A stretch of DNA of 64,000 nt, from the NCBI RefSeq assembly GCF_014137945.1, contig NZ_JACGWX010000002.1, positions 1-64,000 on the forward strand. The letters are read 5' to 3'. Origin of the DNA: Microcella alkalica. Lineage in GTDB: Bacteria > Actinomycetota > Actinomycetes > Actinomycetales > Microbacteriaceae. This document shows positions 18,327-26,917 of the stretch, piece by piece (within the stretch, counting starts at the first letter, position 1; every line of letters begins with the position of its first letter). Below the pieces are notes generated by a model. The model was not told where the DNA came from. It did not search any database and saw only the letters and a list, made by a program, of their open reading frames with translations. Made by a program: the position numbers and the translations under genes.

Positions 18327-18363
18327 GGGCCCTCGTCCCGGCCTGTCGCCAGCGCGAGGGCCC
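18327..18363 (+). terminator. hairpin between mmpL and xerC
   Basis: GGGCCCTCG and CGAGGGCCC form a perfect 9-bp stem with a 19-nt loop, 18 nt after the mmpL stop. xerC has its own -10 just downstream. Confidence 0.5.
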
Positions 18364-18374
18364 TGGCGAGGGCG

Positions 18375-18380
18375 CATGCT
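18375..18380 (+). promoter_or_regulatory. -10 box of xerC (leaderless layout)
   Basis: CATGCT plus 6 nt (GGGGGA) plus GTG 18387. The G-rich spacer could also act as a Shine-Dalgarno motif for a second GTG at 18399. Confidence 0.35.
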
Positions 18381-18386
18381 GGGGGA

Positions 18387-19310
18387 GTGCACGAGCAGGT
18401 GAGCGCGCTGAGAGCAACGATCGACGCATACGTGCGCGCCGTCGAGCTCGAGCGCGGAGCCTCCCCGCACACCGTGCGGGCCTACCGCGGTGACCTCGAG
18501 ACTCTTGCCGCATTCGTCGAGACGCGCGGCGCCGAGCCCGATCCGGCCCTGCTCGACCTCGAGCTCCTGCGCGAGTGGGTGTGGCAGCAGAACTCCGCGG
18601 GCCTCGGTGCCTCGACGCTCGCCCGTCGAACCTCCACCGTGCGCGGGTTCACGGCCTGGCTAGCGCGCACCGGCCGCGCTCCCGCCGATGCCGGCGTGCG
18701 CCTGCGCGCTCCGCGAGCCGACCGGCACCTCCCGCGCGTCCTCACGCGCGCGCAGATCGACGGGATCCTCGACGGCCTCGACGCGCGCGCCGCGGCGGAC
18801 GAACCGCTGGCGCTGCGCGACCGGGCCATCATCGAGCTCCTGTACGCGAGCGCGCTGCGCGTGAGCGAGCTCGTCGGGCTCGACCTCGGCGACGTCGACG
18901 ACGCCCGCCGCACCGTGCGGGTCATGGGCAAGGGGGCGAAGGAGCGCATCGTGCCATTCGGGATGCCCGCCCAGCGCGCCCTCGGCGCCTACCGCGAGCG
19001 CGGGCGCCCCGCGATCGCGGCGCCCCGCTCGGGAGCCGCGCTGTTCCTCGGCGCCCGGGGGGGGCGCGAGTCGACGCGCGGGGTCTACTCCCTTGTCGCT
19101 GGCCTCCTCGCCGATCTGCCCGGCAGCGGCCCTGCCGGCCCGCACGCTCTGCGACATACGGCGGCGACCCACCTGCTTGACGGAGGGGCAGACCTGCGCG
19201 CCGTGCAGGAGATCCTCGGCCACGCGAGCCTCGGCACGACCCAGATCTACACGCATGTGGGCGCCGAGCGGCTCGTGGAGGCGTACCGCACCGCGCACCC
19301 GCGGGCCTGA
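18387..19310 (+). CDS. xerC: tyrosine recombinase XerC
   Basis: A 307-aa tyrosine recombinase. The SAM-like N-terminal domain covers about 1-105, the catalytic domain about 115-307. Catalytic residues are all present: Arg158 (ALRVSEL), Lys182 (GKGAKER), His253 and Arg256 ([12 protein letters not shown]), His279 (GHASLGTTQ) and the nucleophile Tyr288 (IYTH). With XerD it resolves chromosome dimers at dif. The gene context (between dprA and rpsB) matches chromosomal XerC rather than a phage integrase. GTG 18387 is favoured, with 18399 possible. Confidence 0.92.
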   Translation: MHEQVSALRATIDAYVRAVELERGASPHTVRAYRGDLETLAAFVETRGAEPDPALLDLELLREWVWQQNSAGLGASTLARRTSTVRGFTAWLARTGRAPADAGVRLRAPRADRHLPRVLTRAQIDGILDGLDARAAADEPLALRDRAIIELLYASALRVSELVGLDLGDVDDARRTVRVMGKGAKERIVPFGMPAQRALGAYRERGRPAIAAPRSGAALFLGARGGRESTRGVYSLVAGLLADLPGSGPAGPHALRHTAATHLLDGGADLRAVQEILGHASLGTTQIYTHVGAERLVEAYRTAHPRA

Positions 19311-19325
19311 CGGCCGGACCGGCGC

Positions 19326-19850
19326 TCATCCCTCGAGCGGCAGGAGCACCGCTCGCCCCAGACCGCCGAGCCAGCGCAGGGGCGACACGTACGCCCCCGC
19401 CTCCCTCACGCCGAGGTGCACGCACGGGGCGGCGCAGTGCCCCGGCTCGAGCACTCCGATCGGGTCGCCCGCCCTCACGGCCTCACCCATCGCGACCGTC
19501 GCCGCGACGGGCTCGACCGTCACGAGCAGCGAGCCCGACCGGATCGTCACGACGCCGCGATCGACGACGCGACCGGCGAAGTGGATGCTTCCGCCCGTCG
19601 CGGCGCGCACGACCGCGACGGCGCTCTCGGCGCGCAAATCGACGCCGCGATGACCGGCGCCGTACGGAGTGGGCGGGGCGGCGAAGGGGCGCTCGACCAC
19701 GCGCGGCCCGGCGACGGGCCACTCCCAGCCCGGAGCGGGGGCGGAGACCGCGGCGTCGCGCGCGAGCGGGGGAGCCGCGGCAGCGGCCGAGGGGCCGCTC
19801 GCGAGGACGAGCGCGAGCACGGCGAGAGGAGCGAGCGATCGGTAGCGCAT
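19326..19850 (-). CDS. exported M23 (LytM-like) peptidase domain protein
   Basis: A 174-aa protein with a Sec signal peptide ([24 protein letters not shown], cut near residue 25) and a compact M23 domain. Zinc ligands His67 and Asp71 lie in AGHRGVDLR. In the final HxH motif the first His is replaced: APCVHLGVR has Cys143 and His145. The C/H change recurs in actinobacterial M23 proteins but removes the usual general base, so it may be a weak hydrolase or an activator. ATG 19850 gives the signal peptide. It converges with xerC, 15 nt apart. Confidence 0.85.
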   Translation of the reverse strand: MRYRSLAPLAVLALVLASGPSAAAAAPPLARDAAVSAPAPGWEWPVAGPRVVERPFAAPPTPYGAGHRGVDLRAESAVAVVRAATGGSIHFAGRVVDRGVVTIRSGSLLVTVEPVAATVAMGEAVRAGDPIGVLEPGHCAAPCVHLGVREAGAYVSPLRWLGGLGRAVLLPLEG

Positions 19851-19945
19851 GCCGACGATCGTGGGCGATGCGGGCATCCCGCGCGCCGTCGCCGAGGCGA
19901 TCGGGGGAGAGAGCGACGGCCGCGACCGGTGCGGGGGAGCGGTGA

Positions 19946-19951
19946 TATGCT
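19946..19951 (+). promoter_or_regulatory. -10 box of the rpsB leader
   Basis: TATGCT in the sequence GGTGATATGCTGG is the best -10 hexamer upstream of rpsB. It would give a leader of roughly 170 nt. Confidence 0.45.
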
Positions 19952-19957
19952 GGTCCA

Positions 19958-20127
19958 CGCAGTCGGCATGTCCGGCTGACTTCGCGTGCCCATCACGGCG
20001 CACACCCCCATCAGTCCCGTACGGCTCCCGGAAACGGGAGGACAGTCGCGCGGGTCGGGGGCAGCGCCGGGCACCAGGGCCCCTCCCGTCGGGCGGGGCG
20101 ACAACTGAGAACAGAAGGAGTACGGCC
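19958..20127 (+). promoter_or_regulatory. structured 5' leader of rpsB
   Basis: The leader holds a perfect hairpin with a GNRA loop, CTCCCG-GAAA-CGGGAG (20025-20040), and a second stem at 20080-20098 (CCCC/GGGG and CCCG/CGGG with one mismatch). The SD AGAAGGAG follows at 20114-20121. Leaders of rpsB bind free S2 for autorepression in other bacteria. Whether this structure does so is an inference. Confidence 0.45.
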
Positions 20128-21063
20128 ATGGCCGTCGTCACCATTCGCCAGCTGCTCGACAGCGGCGTTCACTTCGGGCACCAGACCCGCCGCTGGAACC
20201 CGAAAGTCAAGCGCTTCATCCTCACCGAGCGCAGCGGCATCCACATCATCGACCTGCAGCAGTCGCTCGCCTACATCGACAAGGCGTACGACTTCGTGAC
20301 CGAGACGGTCGCGCACGGTGGCACCATCCTCTTCGTCGGCACCAAGAAGCAGGCGCAGGAGTCGATCGCCGAGCAGGCCACGCGCGTCGGCCAGCCCTAC
20401 GTCAACCAGCGCTGGCTGGGTGGTCTGCTGACCAACTTCCAGACCGTGTCGAAGCGCCTTGCGCGCATGAAGGAGCTCGAGGAGCTCGACTTCGACGACA
20501 CCACCAAGGGCTTCACCAAGAAGGAACTGCTGATCAAGAAGCGCGAGCTCGACAAGCTGCACAAGTCGCTCGGCGGTATCCGCAACCTCACCAAGACCCC
20601 GAGCGCCATGTGGGTCGTCGACCCCAAGCGCGAGCACCTCGCGATCGACGAGGCCAAGAAGCTCGGCATCCCCGTCATCGGCATCCTCGACACGAACGCC
20701 GACCCGGACGAGCTCGCGTACCCGATCCCGGGCAATGACGACGCCATCCGCTCGGTCGCGTTGCTCACGCGCATCATCGCCGACGCCGCCGCCGAGGGCC
20801 TCATCCGCAAGCACCAGAAGCCCGAGGCCGAGGGCAACGTCTCGGCCGTCGAACCGCTCGCCGAGTGGGAGCGCGAGCTTCTCGAGCAGGGCAATGCTGC
20901 CGCCGAGGAGTCGGCCGCCGCCGACGCAGTCCCGGCCGAGGAGCCCGCAGCCGAGGAGCCCGCCGCTGAGGAGGCGCCCGCCGAGGCCGCCGCCGAGGAG
21001 CCCGCAGCGGAGGAGGCGCCGGCCGACGACGCCGAAGCCCCCGCCGCGACGCCCGCTCCGTAA
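20128..21063 (+). CDS. rpsB: 30S ribosomal protein S2
   Basis: A 311-aa S2. [20 protein letters not shown] is the canonical start, and [22 protein letters not shown] and [13 protein letters not shown] are all present. The last 60 residues are an Ala/Glu/Pro repeat ([16 protein letters not shown]), an actinobacterial-style tail absent from E. coli S2. ATG 20128 follows AGAAGGAG. First gene of rpsB-tsf, with a 31-nt gap to tsf. Confidence 0.97.
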   Translation: MAVVTIRQLLDSGVHFGHQTRRWNPKVKRFILTERSGIHIIDLQQSLAYIDKAYDFVTETVAHGGTILFVGTKKQAQESIAEQATRVGQPYVNQRWLGGLLTNFQTVSKRLARMKELEELDFDDTTKGFTKKELLIKKRELDKLHKSLGGIRNLTKTPSAMWVVDPKREHLAIDEAKKLGIPVIGILDTNADPDELAYPIPGNDDAIRSVALLTRIIADAAAEGLIRKHQKPEAEGNVSAVEPLAEWERELLEQGNAAAEESAAADAVPAEEPAAEEPAAEEAPAEAAAEEPAAEEAPADDAEAPAATPAP

Positions 21064-21094
21064 CCCGACCAGAACCACGAGAAGGAGTCCCTCC

Positions 21095-21922
21095 ATGGCC
21101 AATTTCAGCCTGGAAGACGTCAAGAACCTGCGCGAGCGCCTCGGCACCGGCATGGTCGACACCAAGAACGCTCTCGTCGAGGCCGACGGCGACGTCGAGA
21201 AGGCCGTCGAGATCCTGCGCCTCAAGGGAGCGAAGGGCAACGCCAAGCGCGCCGACCGCTCCACGAGCGAGGGTCTCATCGCCGCTCACGAGTCGGCCGG
21301 CGCCGCGACGCTCATCGAGCTCGCGTGCGAGACCGACTTCGTCGCGAAGGGCGACAAGTTCGTCGCCCTCGGCGACAAGGTGCTCGCCGCCGTCGCCGGA
21401 GCCAGCGCGTCGACCGTCGAGGAGGCCCTCGCCGCCCCCGTCGACGGCACGACCGTCGCCGCCGCGATCGACGACGAGGCCGCGATCATCGGCGAGAAGA
21501 TGGAATTGCGTCGCGTGGCGCGCGTGGAGGGCGAGAAGTTCGCCGTCTACCTGCACCGCACGAACAAGGACCTCCCGCCGCAGGTCGGCGTGGTCGTCGC
21601 CTACACGGGCGACGACGCCGAGACCGCGCGCAGCATCGCGCAGCACATCTCGTTCGCCGACCCGCAGTATCTGTCGCGCGACGAGGTCCCGAGCGAGGCC
21701 GTCGAGACCGAGCGCCGCATCGTCGAGGAGATCTCGCGCAACGAGGGCAAGCCCGAGGCAGCCCTGCCGAAGATCGTCGAGGGCCGCGTCGGCGCGTTCT
21801 TCAAGCAGGTCGCGCTCCTCGAGCAGGACTATGCCCGCGACAACAAGCAGTCGGTCGCGCAGGTCCTCAAGGACGCCGGACTGACCGTGACGGGCTTCGC
21901 CCGCTTCAAGGTCGGCGCCTAG
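21095..21922 (+). CDS. tsf: elongation factor Ts
   Basis: A 275-aa EF-Ts. The N-terminal UBA-like domain carries the signature [19 protein letters not shown], and [10 protein letters not shown] is also typical. It recycles EF-Tu by GDP/GTP exchange. ATG 21095 follows GAAGGAG. A strong terminator hairpin follows the stop, so pyrH probably also starts from its own promoter. Confidence 0.97.
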   Translation: MANFSLEDVKNLRERLGTGMVDTKNALVEADGDVEKAVEILRLKGAKGNAKRADRSTSEGLIAAHESAGAATLIELACETDFVAKGDKFVALGDKVLAAVAGASASTVEEALAAPVDGTTVAAAIDDEAAIIGEKMELRRVARVEGEKFAVYLHRTNKDLPPQVGVVVAYTGDDAETARSIAQHISFADPQYLSRDEVPSEAVETERRIVEEISRNEGKPEAALPKIVEGRVGAFFKQVALLEQDYARDNKQSVAQVLKDAGLTVTGFARFKVGA

Positions 21923-21932
21923 CACTGATGAG

Positions 21933-21968
21933 ACGGGGTCCGGGTCGCGAGAGCGATCCGGACCCCGT
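21933..21968 (+). terminator. strong hairpin terminator after tsf
   Basis: A perfect 11-bp stem (ACGGGGTCCGG with CCGGACCCCGT) extends inward to about 16 bp, closed by a GAGA tetraloop. It begins 10 nt after the tsf stop and is the strongest hairpin in the core part of the window. Confidence 0.75.
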
Positions 21969-21992
21969 TCCCATGCGTGAGCCGATCTTCAC

Positions 21993-21998
21993 TACCCT
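21993..21998 (+). promoter_or_regulatory. candidate -10 box of pyrH
   Basis: TACCCT lies 34 nt before the pyrH ATG, just after the tsf terminator. AGAGGAAC precedes the ATG as SD. Confidence 0.4.
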
Positions 21999-22032
21999 GA
22001 AAACGACATCCCCCACGGAAACAGAGGAACTC

Positions 22033-22743
22033 ATGACCGAACGCCGCCGACGTGTGATGCTCAAGCTCTCGGGTGAGGCGTTCGGTGGTGGCTCCCTCGG
22101 CGTGAACCCGGATGTCGTGGGCGCGATCGCGCGCGAGATCGCCGAGGCGGCGAAGGACGTCGAGGTCGCGATCGTCGTCGGCGGCGGCAACTTCTTCCGC
22201 GGCGCCGAGCTCAGCCAGCGCGGCATGGACCGCGGGCGCGCCGACTACATGGGCATGCTCGGCACGGTCATGAACGCTCTCGCCCTGCAGGACTTCCTCG
22301 AGCAGGCCGGGGCGCAGGTGCGGGTGCAGTCGGCCATCCAGATGACGCAGGTCGCCGAGCCGTACATCCCGCTGCGCGCCGAGCGCCACCTCGAGAAGGG
22401 CCGCGTCGTCATCTTCGGTGCCGGCGCGGGCCTGCCCTACTTCTCGACCGACACGGTCGCCGCTCAGCGCGCGCTCGAGATCAGCGCCGACGAGGTGCTC
22501 GTCGCGAAGAACGGCGTCGACGGCGTCTACTCCGACGACCCGCGCCGCAACCCCGGCGCCCACAAGCTCGACGAGGTCAGCTACCAGGATGCGCTCGTGA
22601 AGGGCCTCAAGGTCGTCGACTCGACCGCCTTCAGCCTCTGCATGGACAACCGCATGCCGATGATCGTCTTCGGCATGGAGCCCCAGGGAAACATCGCGCG
22701 CGCCATTCGCGGCGAGCGCATCGGCACGCGCGTCTCCGCGTGA
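22033..22743 (+). CDS. pyrH: UMP kinase
   Basis: A 236-aa amino-acid-kinase-fold UMP kinase. [32 protein letters not shown] and [13 protein letters not shown] are the expected nucleotide and UMP contacts. It makes UDP in the pyrimidine pathway. The ATG follows AGAGGAACTC. Its stop overlaps the next start by 4 nt (GTGA), tying it to the EamA gene. Confidence 0.96.
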   Translation: MTERRRRVMLKLSGEAFGGGSLGVNPDVVGAIAREIAEAAKDVEVAIVVGGGNFFRGAELSQRGMDRGRADYMGMLGTVMNALALQDFLEQAGAQVRVQSAIQMTQVAEPYIPLRAERHLEKGRVVIFGAGAGLPYFSTDTVAAQRALEISADEVLVAKNGVDGVYSDDPRRNPGAHKLDEVSYQDALVKGLKVVDSTAFSLCMDNRMPMIVFGMEPQGNIARAIRGERIGTRVSA

Positions 22744-23633
22744 TCGCCGCGCTCCTCATCGCCGGGGGAGCGCTCGCCCACGCCGCCTGGAACATCGCCC
22801 TCAAGGCCTCGACGGCCGGCGGAATCCGCTTCGTCGCGCTCACCGTGGTGCTCGCGACGGCGCTGCTCGCCCCGGTCGGCGCACCGGCGCTGCTGCCGGT
22901 CCTCGTCGAGCACCCGTCCGTCGCCGGCCTGCTGCTCGCGAGCGGGGCCCTGCACTGCGGCTACTTCCTGCTCCTGCAGCGGTCGTACGCGGTCGCCGAC
23001 GTCTCGGTCGTCTACCCGCTCGCTCGCGGCACCGGCCCTTTCCTGAGCGTCGTCGCGGCGGTCGTCCTGCTCGGCGAGCGTCCCGCGTCCGTCGCCCTTC
23101 TCGGGGGTGGCGTCGTGGTCGCCGGCGTCGTCGTCATCGGGCTCGCGGGTGCCCGCCCGTCGAGTGCGCCGTCGACCTCGGATGCGGCGACGGATGCCCG
23201 CCGCCGCCGCCGTCGCCTGGGCATCGTGCTCGGTGCGGGCGTCGGCATCCTCATCGCGGGCTACACGGTGCTCGACGCCGTCGCGGTGACCGCTGCGGGT
23301 CTGAGCCCCGTCGGCTACTTCTGGGGATCCCTCGTCGTGCAGCTCATGATCCTGGCCCCCTTGCTCATCGCGAACCCGGGCGAGACGGTCGCGACCGCGC
23401 GACGGCACCCGCGCGCGATCGCGGCGGTGGGCATTCTCTCGCCGATCGCGTACGTGCTCGTGCTCGCCGCCTACGCCCACGCGCCGGTCGCGATCGTCGC
23501 GCCCGCTCGGGAGGTCAGCGTCGTCCTGATCGCGCTCGCGGGGTGGCTGCTGTTCCGCGAGCCTCACCCCGTCCAGCGGCTCATCGGGAGCGCTGTCGTC
23601 GTGGCGGGGGTGGCTCTCCTCGCCTCCGGCTGA
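22740..23633 (+). CDS. EamA-type drug/metabolite transporter
   Basis: A 297-aa protein with ten hydrophobic helices in two homologous halves, typical of the DMT/EamA superfamily. The starting segment [17 protein letters not shown] and the ends of each half ([25 protein letters not shown]) are typical. The central loop (about 140-160) is a charged Arg-rich linker. Substrate unknown. The GTG start overlaps the pyrH stop by 4 nt, so it is translationally coupled. It interrupts the widely conserved pyrH-frr adjacency. Confidence 0.85.
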   Translation: MIAALLIAGGALAHAAWNIALKASTAGGIRFVALTVVLATALLAPVGAPALLPVLVEHPSVAGLLLASGALHCGYFLLLQRSYAVADVSVVYPLARGTGPFLSVVAAVVLLGERPASVALLGGGVVVAGVVVIGLAGARPSSAPSTSDAATDARRRRRRLGIVLGAGVGILIAGYTVLDAVAVTAAGLSPVGYFWGSLVVQLMILAPLLIANPGETVATARRHPRAIAAVGILSPIAYVLVLAAYAHAPVAIVAPAREVSVVLIALAGWLLFREPHPVQRLIGSAVVVAGVALLASG

Positions 23634-23645
23634 GCGACCGCCCAC

Positions 23646-23651
23646 TACACT
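23646..23651 (+). promoter_or_regulatory. candidate -10 box of frr
   Basis: TACACT lies 27 nt before the frr GTG. The SD AAGGAG (23667-23672) has a 6-nt spacing to GTG 23679, which decides that start over TTG 23673. Confidence 0.45.
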
Positions 23652-23678
23652 CGTCAGCGACCCACGAAGGAGTTGCCC

Positions 23679-24233
23679 GTGATTGCCGATGTGCTCGCCG
23701 AAGCCACTGAGAAGATGACCAAGGCCGTCGAGGTCGCGAAAGAGGACTACGCGACCGTCCGAACGGGCCGTGCGAATCCGCAGCTCTTCCAGAAGATCCT
23801 CGTCGACTACTACGGCACTCCGACGCCGCTCGGCCAGCTCGCGAGCCTGCAGAACCAGGACGCCCGCACCCTCGTCATCACGCCGTACGACAAGAGCGCG
23901 CTGAAGGAGATCGAGAAGGCGATCGTCAACTTCCCGAACCTCGGCGCGAACCCCAGCAACGACGGCACGATCGTGCGGGTGACGATGCCCGAGCTCACCG
24001 AGGACCGCCGCAAGGAGTACGTGAAGATCGTCAAGGGGAAGGCGGAGGACGCCAAGGTCGCGATCCGCAACATCCGCCGCAAGGCGAAGGAGGACCTCGA
24101 CAAGCTCAAGAGCGAGGTCGGCGACGACGAGGTGGCTCGTGCCGAGAAGGAGCTCGAGGCCCTCACGAAGAAGCACACCGACGGTGTCGACGAGGCGCTC
24201 AAGAAGAAGGAAGCCGAGCTCCTCGAGGTCTAG
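23679..24233 (+). CDS. frr: ribosome recycling factor
   Basis: A 184-aa RRF, the usual length. The three-helix bundle sequence is clear ([51 protein letters not shown]). With EF-G it splits post-termination ribosomes. GTG 23679 was chosen because AAGGAG lies 6 nt upstream. The cdsA ATG follows the stop with no gap. Confidence 0.96.
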   Translation: MIADVLAEATEKMTKAVEVAKEDYATVRTGRANPQLFQKILVDYYGTPTPLGQLASLQNQDARTLVITPYDKSALKEIEKAIVNFPNLGANPSNDGTIVRVTMPELTEDRRKEYVKIVKGKAEDAKVAIRNIRRKAKEDLDKLKSEVGDDEVARAEKELEALTKKHTDGVDEALKKKEAELLEV

Positions 24234-25241
24234 ATGACCGACTCATCCTCCGGCGCCCCCGACGCCTCGAGCCCCCTCGACCCCGTCCCCGCGGCCGCCG
24301 TGCGCCGGCGCCGCGGCGCTGCCGCGCGCGCCGACGTCGAGGCGCGCATCCATGACGTCGAGAGCGCGCTGATGGACCTCGAGGCGCGGGCGCGCGAGAT
24401 GGATGCCCGCATCGAGGCGCGCGCCGGCCGCAACCTGCCCAAGGCCATCTTCTTCGGTCTCATCCTCGGCCTGTCGCTGCTCTTCAGCCTGATCGTGGTG
24501 AAAGAGCTGTTCATGCTCTTCGGTGCGGCGCTCATGGTCTTCACCGTCTATGAGCTCGCGAGCGCACTGCGGTTCGCGGGCCGCGACATCCCGCGCATCC
24601 CTCTCGTCATCGCGTCGCTCGCGGTCGTCCCCTCGGCGTTCTACCTCGGCGCCGAGGGCCTGTGGTGGTCGTTCCTCGCAGGCCTCGCGTTCGTGAGCCT
24701 GTGGCGGATCGCCGAGTCGGCGAGACCCTCGATGCGCGGGCCGGGCGTCTCGCTGCCGACCGACCTCGGGGCGGGCGTGTTCGTGCTCGCGTACGTCGCA
24801 CTGCTCGGCGGCTTCTCGATCGTCATGACGGCAGAGGAGGGCGGCCAGTGGTGGACGCTCGCCTACCTCATCATTGTGATCTCGATCGACACGGGCGCGT
24901 ACGCATCCGGGCTCGCGTTTGGCAAGCACCCGATGGCGCCGCGCATCAGCCCGAAGAAGACGTGGGAGGGCTTCGCCGGCTCCGTCGTCGCCGCGATCAC
25001 CGCGGGCATCCTGCTGGCCCTCCTCATGCTCGGCGAGGTGTGGTGGGTCGGGCTCGTCCTGGGTCTTGCGCTCGTGGGAACGGCCACGCTCGGCGACCTG
25101 ACCGAGTCGCTCATCAAGCGAGACCTCGGCATCAAGGACATCTCGACCTGGCTCCCCGGGCACGGCGGCTTCCTCGACCGGCTCGACTCGATCCTCCCGT
25201 CGACGATCGTCGCCTACGTGCTCTTCACCCTGCTGGGGTGA
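24234..25241 (+). CDS. cdsA: phosphatidate cytidylyltransferase
   Basis: A 335-aa membrane enzyme that makes CDP-diacylglycerol from CTP and phosphatidate. The N-terminal 65 residues are cytoplasmic and coiled-coil-like (RADVEARIHDVESALMDLEARAREMDARI). About eight helices follow. The family signature is GDLTESLIKRDLGIKD ... LPGHGGFLDRLDS near the end, with its conserved acidic residues. ATG begins directly after the frr stop. The N-terminal coil is an extension absent from E. coli CdsA. Confidence 0.94.
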   Translation: MTDSSSGAPDASSPLDPVPAAAVRRRRGAAARADVEARIHDVESALMDLEARAREMDARIEARAGRNLPKAIFFGLILGLSLLFSLIVVKELFMLFGAALMVFTVYELASALRFAGRDIPRIPLVIASLAVVPSAFYLGAEGLWWSFLAGLAFVSLWRIAESARPSMRGPGVSLPTDLGAGVFVLAYVALLGGFSIVMTAEEGGQWWTLAYLIIVISIDTGAYASGLAFGKHPMAPRISPKKTWEGFAGSVVAAITAGILLALLMLGEVWWVGLVLGLALVGTATLGDLTESLIKRDLGIKDISTWLPGHGGFLDRLDSILPSTIVAYVLFTLLG

Positions 25242-25264
25242 TGAGCGCGGTCCCCACTCTCGGG

Positions 25265-25270
25265 CAGAAT
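25265..25270 (+). promoter_or_regulatory. -10 box of the DivIVA-domain gene (leaderless layout)
   Basis: CAGAAT plus 6 nt (GGTCGA) plus GTG 25277. This supports the internal GTG over ATG 25241, which overlaps the cdsA stop by 1 nt. Confidence 0.35.
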
Positions 25271-25276
25271 GGTCGA

Positions 25277-25825
25277 GTGACCTCGACGTTCCCGCTCGCG
25301 CGCAAGGGCAAGCCGGGCTACGACGTCGACGAGGTCGAGTCCTTCCTGGCGGATGCCAGGCGCGCGTACTCCGCGATCGACGGAGGCGGCCTCTCGAGCG
25401 ACGCCATCCGGCACACCGCGTTCCGCGTCGTCCGCCGCGGCGGCTACTCGGTGCGGCACGTGGATGCCGCTCTCGAGCGGCTCGAGGAGGCCTTCGCCGC
25501 GCGCGAGCGCGACCGCGCGGTCGCCGAGCGCGGCGAGGAGGCGTTCTACGCCGAGATCCGTCAGACCGCCCAGGAGCTCGTCGACCGGTTCGCTCGACCG
25601 CCCGGCCAGCGCTTCCGCCGCGCGAGCGCGCTCGCGCGCGGCTACCACCCCGCGGACGTCGATGCCTTCGCCGATCGGATCGCGGGGTACTTCCAGAACG
25701 ATGACCCCCTCTCCGTCGACGCGGTGCGCACGATCGCCTTCCGGAGCCGCTTCGGAGGGTACGACGAGACGCAGGTCGATGTCGTCCTGGACGCGGTCGT
25801 CCGGGTCATGCTGGCTGTTCGCTGA
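25277..25825 (+). CDS. DivIVA-domain protein
   Basis: About 182 aa (194 if ATG 25241 is used). The segment RKGKPGYDVDEVESFLADARRAY matches the DivIVA/GpsB N-terminal membrane-targeting motif, and the pattern recurs (FRRASALARGYHPADVDAFADRIAGYF), giving two or three DivIVA-like modules. These proteins sense membrane curvature at poles or septa. The role here is unassigned. The start is ambiguous: the -10 spacing favours GTG 25277, whereas operon overlap favours ATG 25241. Confidence 0.8.
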   Translation: MTSTFPLARKGKPGYDVDEVESFLADARRAYSAIDGGGLSSDAIRHTAFRVVRRGGYSVRHVDAALERLEEAFAARERDRAVAERGEEAFYAEIRQTAQELVDRFARPPGQRFRRASALARGYHPADVDAFADRIAGYFQNDDPLSVDAVRTIAFRSRFGGYDETQVDVVLDAVVRVMLAVR

Positions 25826-25846
25826 GCGCTGGAGCCCGCACTCGGG

Positions 25847-25852
25847 TAGACT
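25847..25852 (+). promoter_or_regulatory. -10 box of the exported transglycosylase-like gene
   Basis: TAGACT is followed by 9 nt and GTG 25862, near-leaderless. GTG 25856 is 6 nt further upstream and would leave only a 3-nt spacer. Confidence 0.4.
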
Positions 25853-25861
25853 CATGTGATC

Positions 25862-26569
25862 GTGGGTAAGCACATCGCGCATTCTTTGCGCCCCGCCGCT
25901 TCGGCTCGTCGCTCCTCGCAGCGCGTGTCGACCCGGCCAGGAGGCGCCGCCCCCACGCGACCCCTCTCGCTCGAGCGGCACGTCCGCTCGCCATGGTCGC
26001 TTCCCGTCTTCAGCTCCATCGCCGTGGTCTCGCTCGCGCTCGTGTCGATCTCCGACACCTCCGCACCGGCCACGGCGATCGAGACGATGGCCCCATCGTT
26101 CCCGATCGTCGGCCAGGAGTTCACCGCGACCGCCGCGCACTCTATCGGCGCGTCAGTCGCGAGTTACGAGATCGTGGAGCCGCCGCCGGAGCCGGAGCCG
26201 GAGCCGGCTCCCGCGCCCGCGTCCGAGGCGCGGTCATTCAGCGCCCCTGCTGCCGGGCCCCCCGACCCCGGCTCGGCCAAGGCCATCGCCGCCGACATGG
26301 TGGCCGCGCGCGGCTGGGGCTCGGGCGAGTTCGACTGCCTCGTCGCCCTCTGGAACAAGGAGTCCGGTTGGAACGTGTACGCGACGAACCCGAGCTCGGG
26401 CGCGTACGGGATCCCGCAGTCGCTTCCCGGCAACAAGATGGCGACCGCCGGGTCCGACTGGCAGACGAACCCCGCGACGCAGATCACCTGGGGCCTGGGC
26501 TACATCGAGGGCCGCTACGGCACGCCGTGCGGCGCCTGGGCTTACAGCCAGTCGGTCGGCTGGTACTAG
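25862..26569 (+). CDS. membrane-anchored transglycosylase-like (SLT-type) protein
   Basis: About 235 aa: a basic N-terminus, one membrane segment (about 45-65, WSLPVFSSIAVVSLALVS), a Pro/Glu linker (PPPEPEPEPAPAPAS) and a C-terminal domain of the lytic-transglycosylase/aggregation-promoting-factor type. The likely catalytic Glu lies in LWNKESGWN, and the fold markers YGIPQSLPG and ITWGLGYIEGRYG follow. It would act on peptidoglycan outside the cell. Two cysteines (DCLVAL, TPCGAW) may form a disulfide. GTG 25856 is an alternative start. Confidence 0.84.
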   Translation: MGKHIAHSLRPAASARRSSQRVSTRPGGAAPTRPLSLERHVRSPWSLPVFSSIAVVSLALVSISDTSAPATAIETMAPSFPIVGQEFTATAAHSIGASVASYEIVEPPPEPEPEPAPAPASEARSFSAPAAGPPDPGSAKAIAADMVAARGWGSGEFDCLVALWNKESGWNVYATNPSSGAYGIPQSLPGNKMATAGSDWQTNPATQITWGLGYIEGRYGTPCGAWAYSQSVGWY

Positions 26570-26580
26570 CAAGCGCTGCT

Positions 26581-26880
26581 GTGCCGCGCTCCAATCGGCC
26601 GCGCCACCGGCGTACCGCGGCTGACGACGACGGCCTCGACCTCGACCGGGTTCGTCGCGGACTCAAGCGGGTCGAGTCGAAGCGCTCGGGGGAGTGGAAC
26701 GTCCAGCCCGTGACCGCCGCGGGCGCCAGAAAGCCGTACGTCTGCCCGGGCTGTCGCGGCGAGGTGAGCGTCGGCGTAGCGCACCTCGTGACCTGGCGGG
26801 CTGACGCGCTGCTGGGTGACCAGGCGGCGCTCGCCGACCGCCGCCACTGGCACGAGCACTGCTGGCGCATCGCGCCCTGA
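26581..26880 (+). CDS. zinc-ribbon-like small protein, unknown function
   Basis: A 99-aa basic protein. A Cys/His set, YVCPGCRGEV and later HWHEHCW, looks like a zinc knuckle. Close relatives are common in actinobacteria, often labelled only as ATP/GTP-binding proteins, a label the sequence does not justify because no P-loop is visible. The GTG start at 26581 follows the previous stop by 11 nt. Function unknown; a nucleic-acid-binding role is possible. Confidence 0.75.
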   Translation: MPRSNRPRHRRTAADDDGLDLDRVRRGLKRVESKRSGEWNVQPVTAAGARKPYVCPGCRGEVSVGVAHLVTWRADALLGDQAALADRRHWHEHCWRIAP

Positions 26881-26917
26881 TCGGCGCGAGGGCGCCGCGA
26901 TGCGAGAGGATCGAACC

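Noticed and set aside
18387-19310. phage integrase with an attachment site
   Set aside because: Length, motifs and core context fit chromosomal XerC. No tRNA or direct repeats flank it.
22581-24176. 531-aa reverse-strand frame over the EamA and frr genes
   Set aside because: Antisense shadow, rich in Arg/Asp/Glu with no recognisable motif; covered by two recognised genes.
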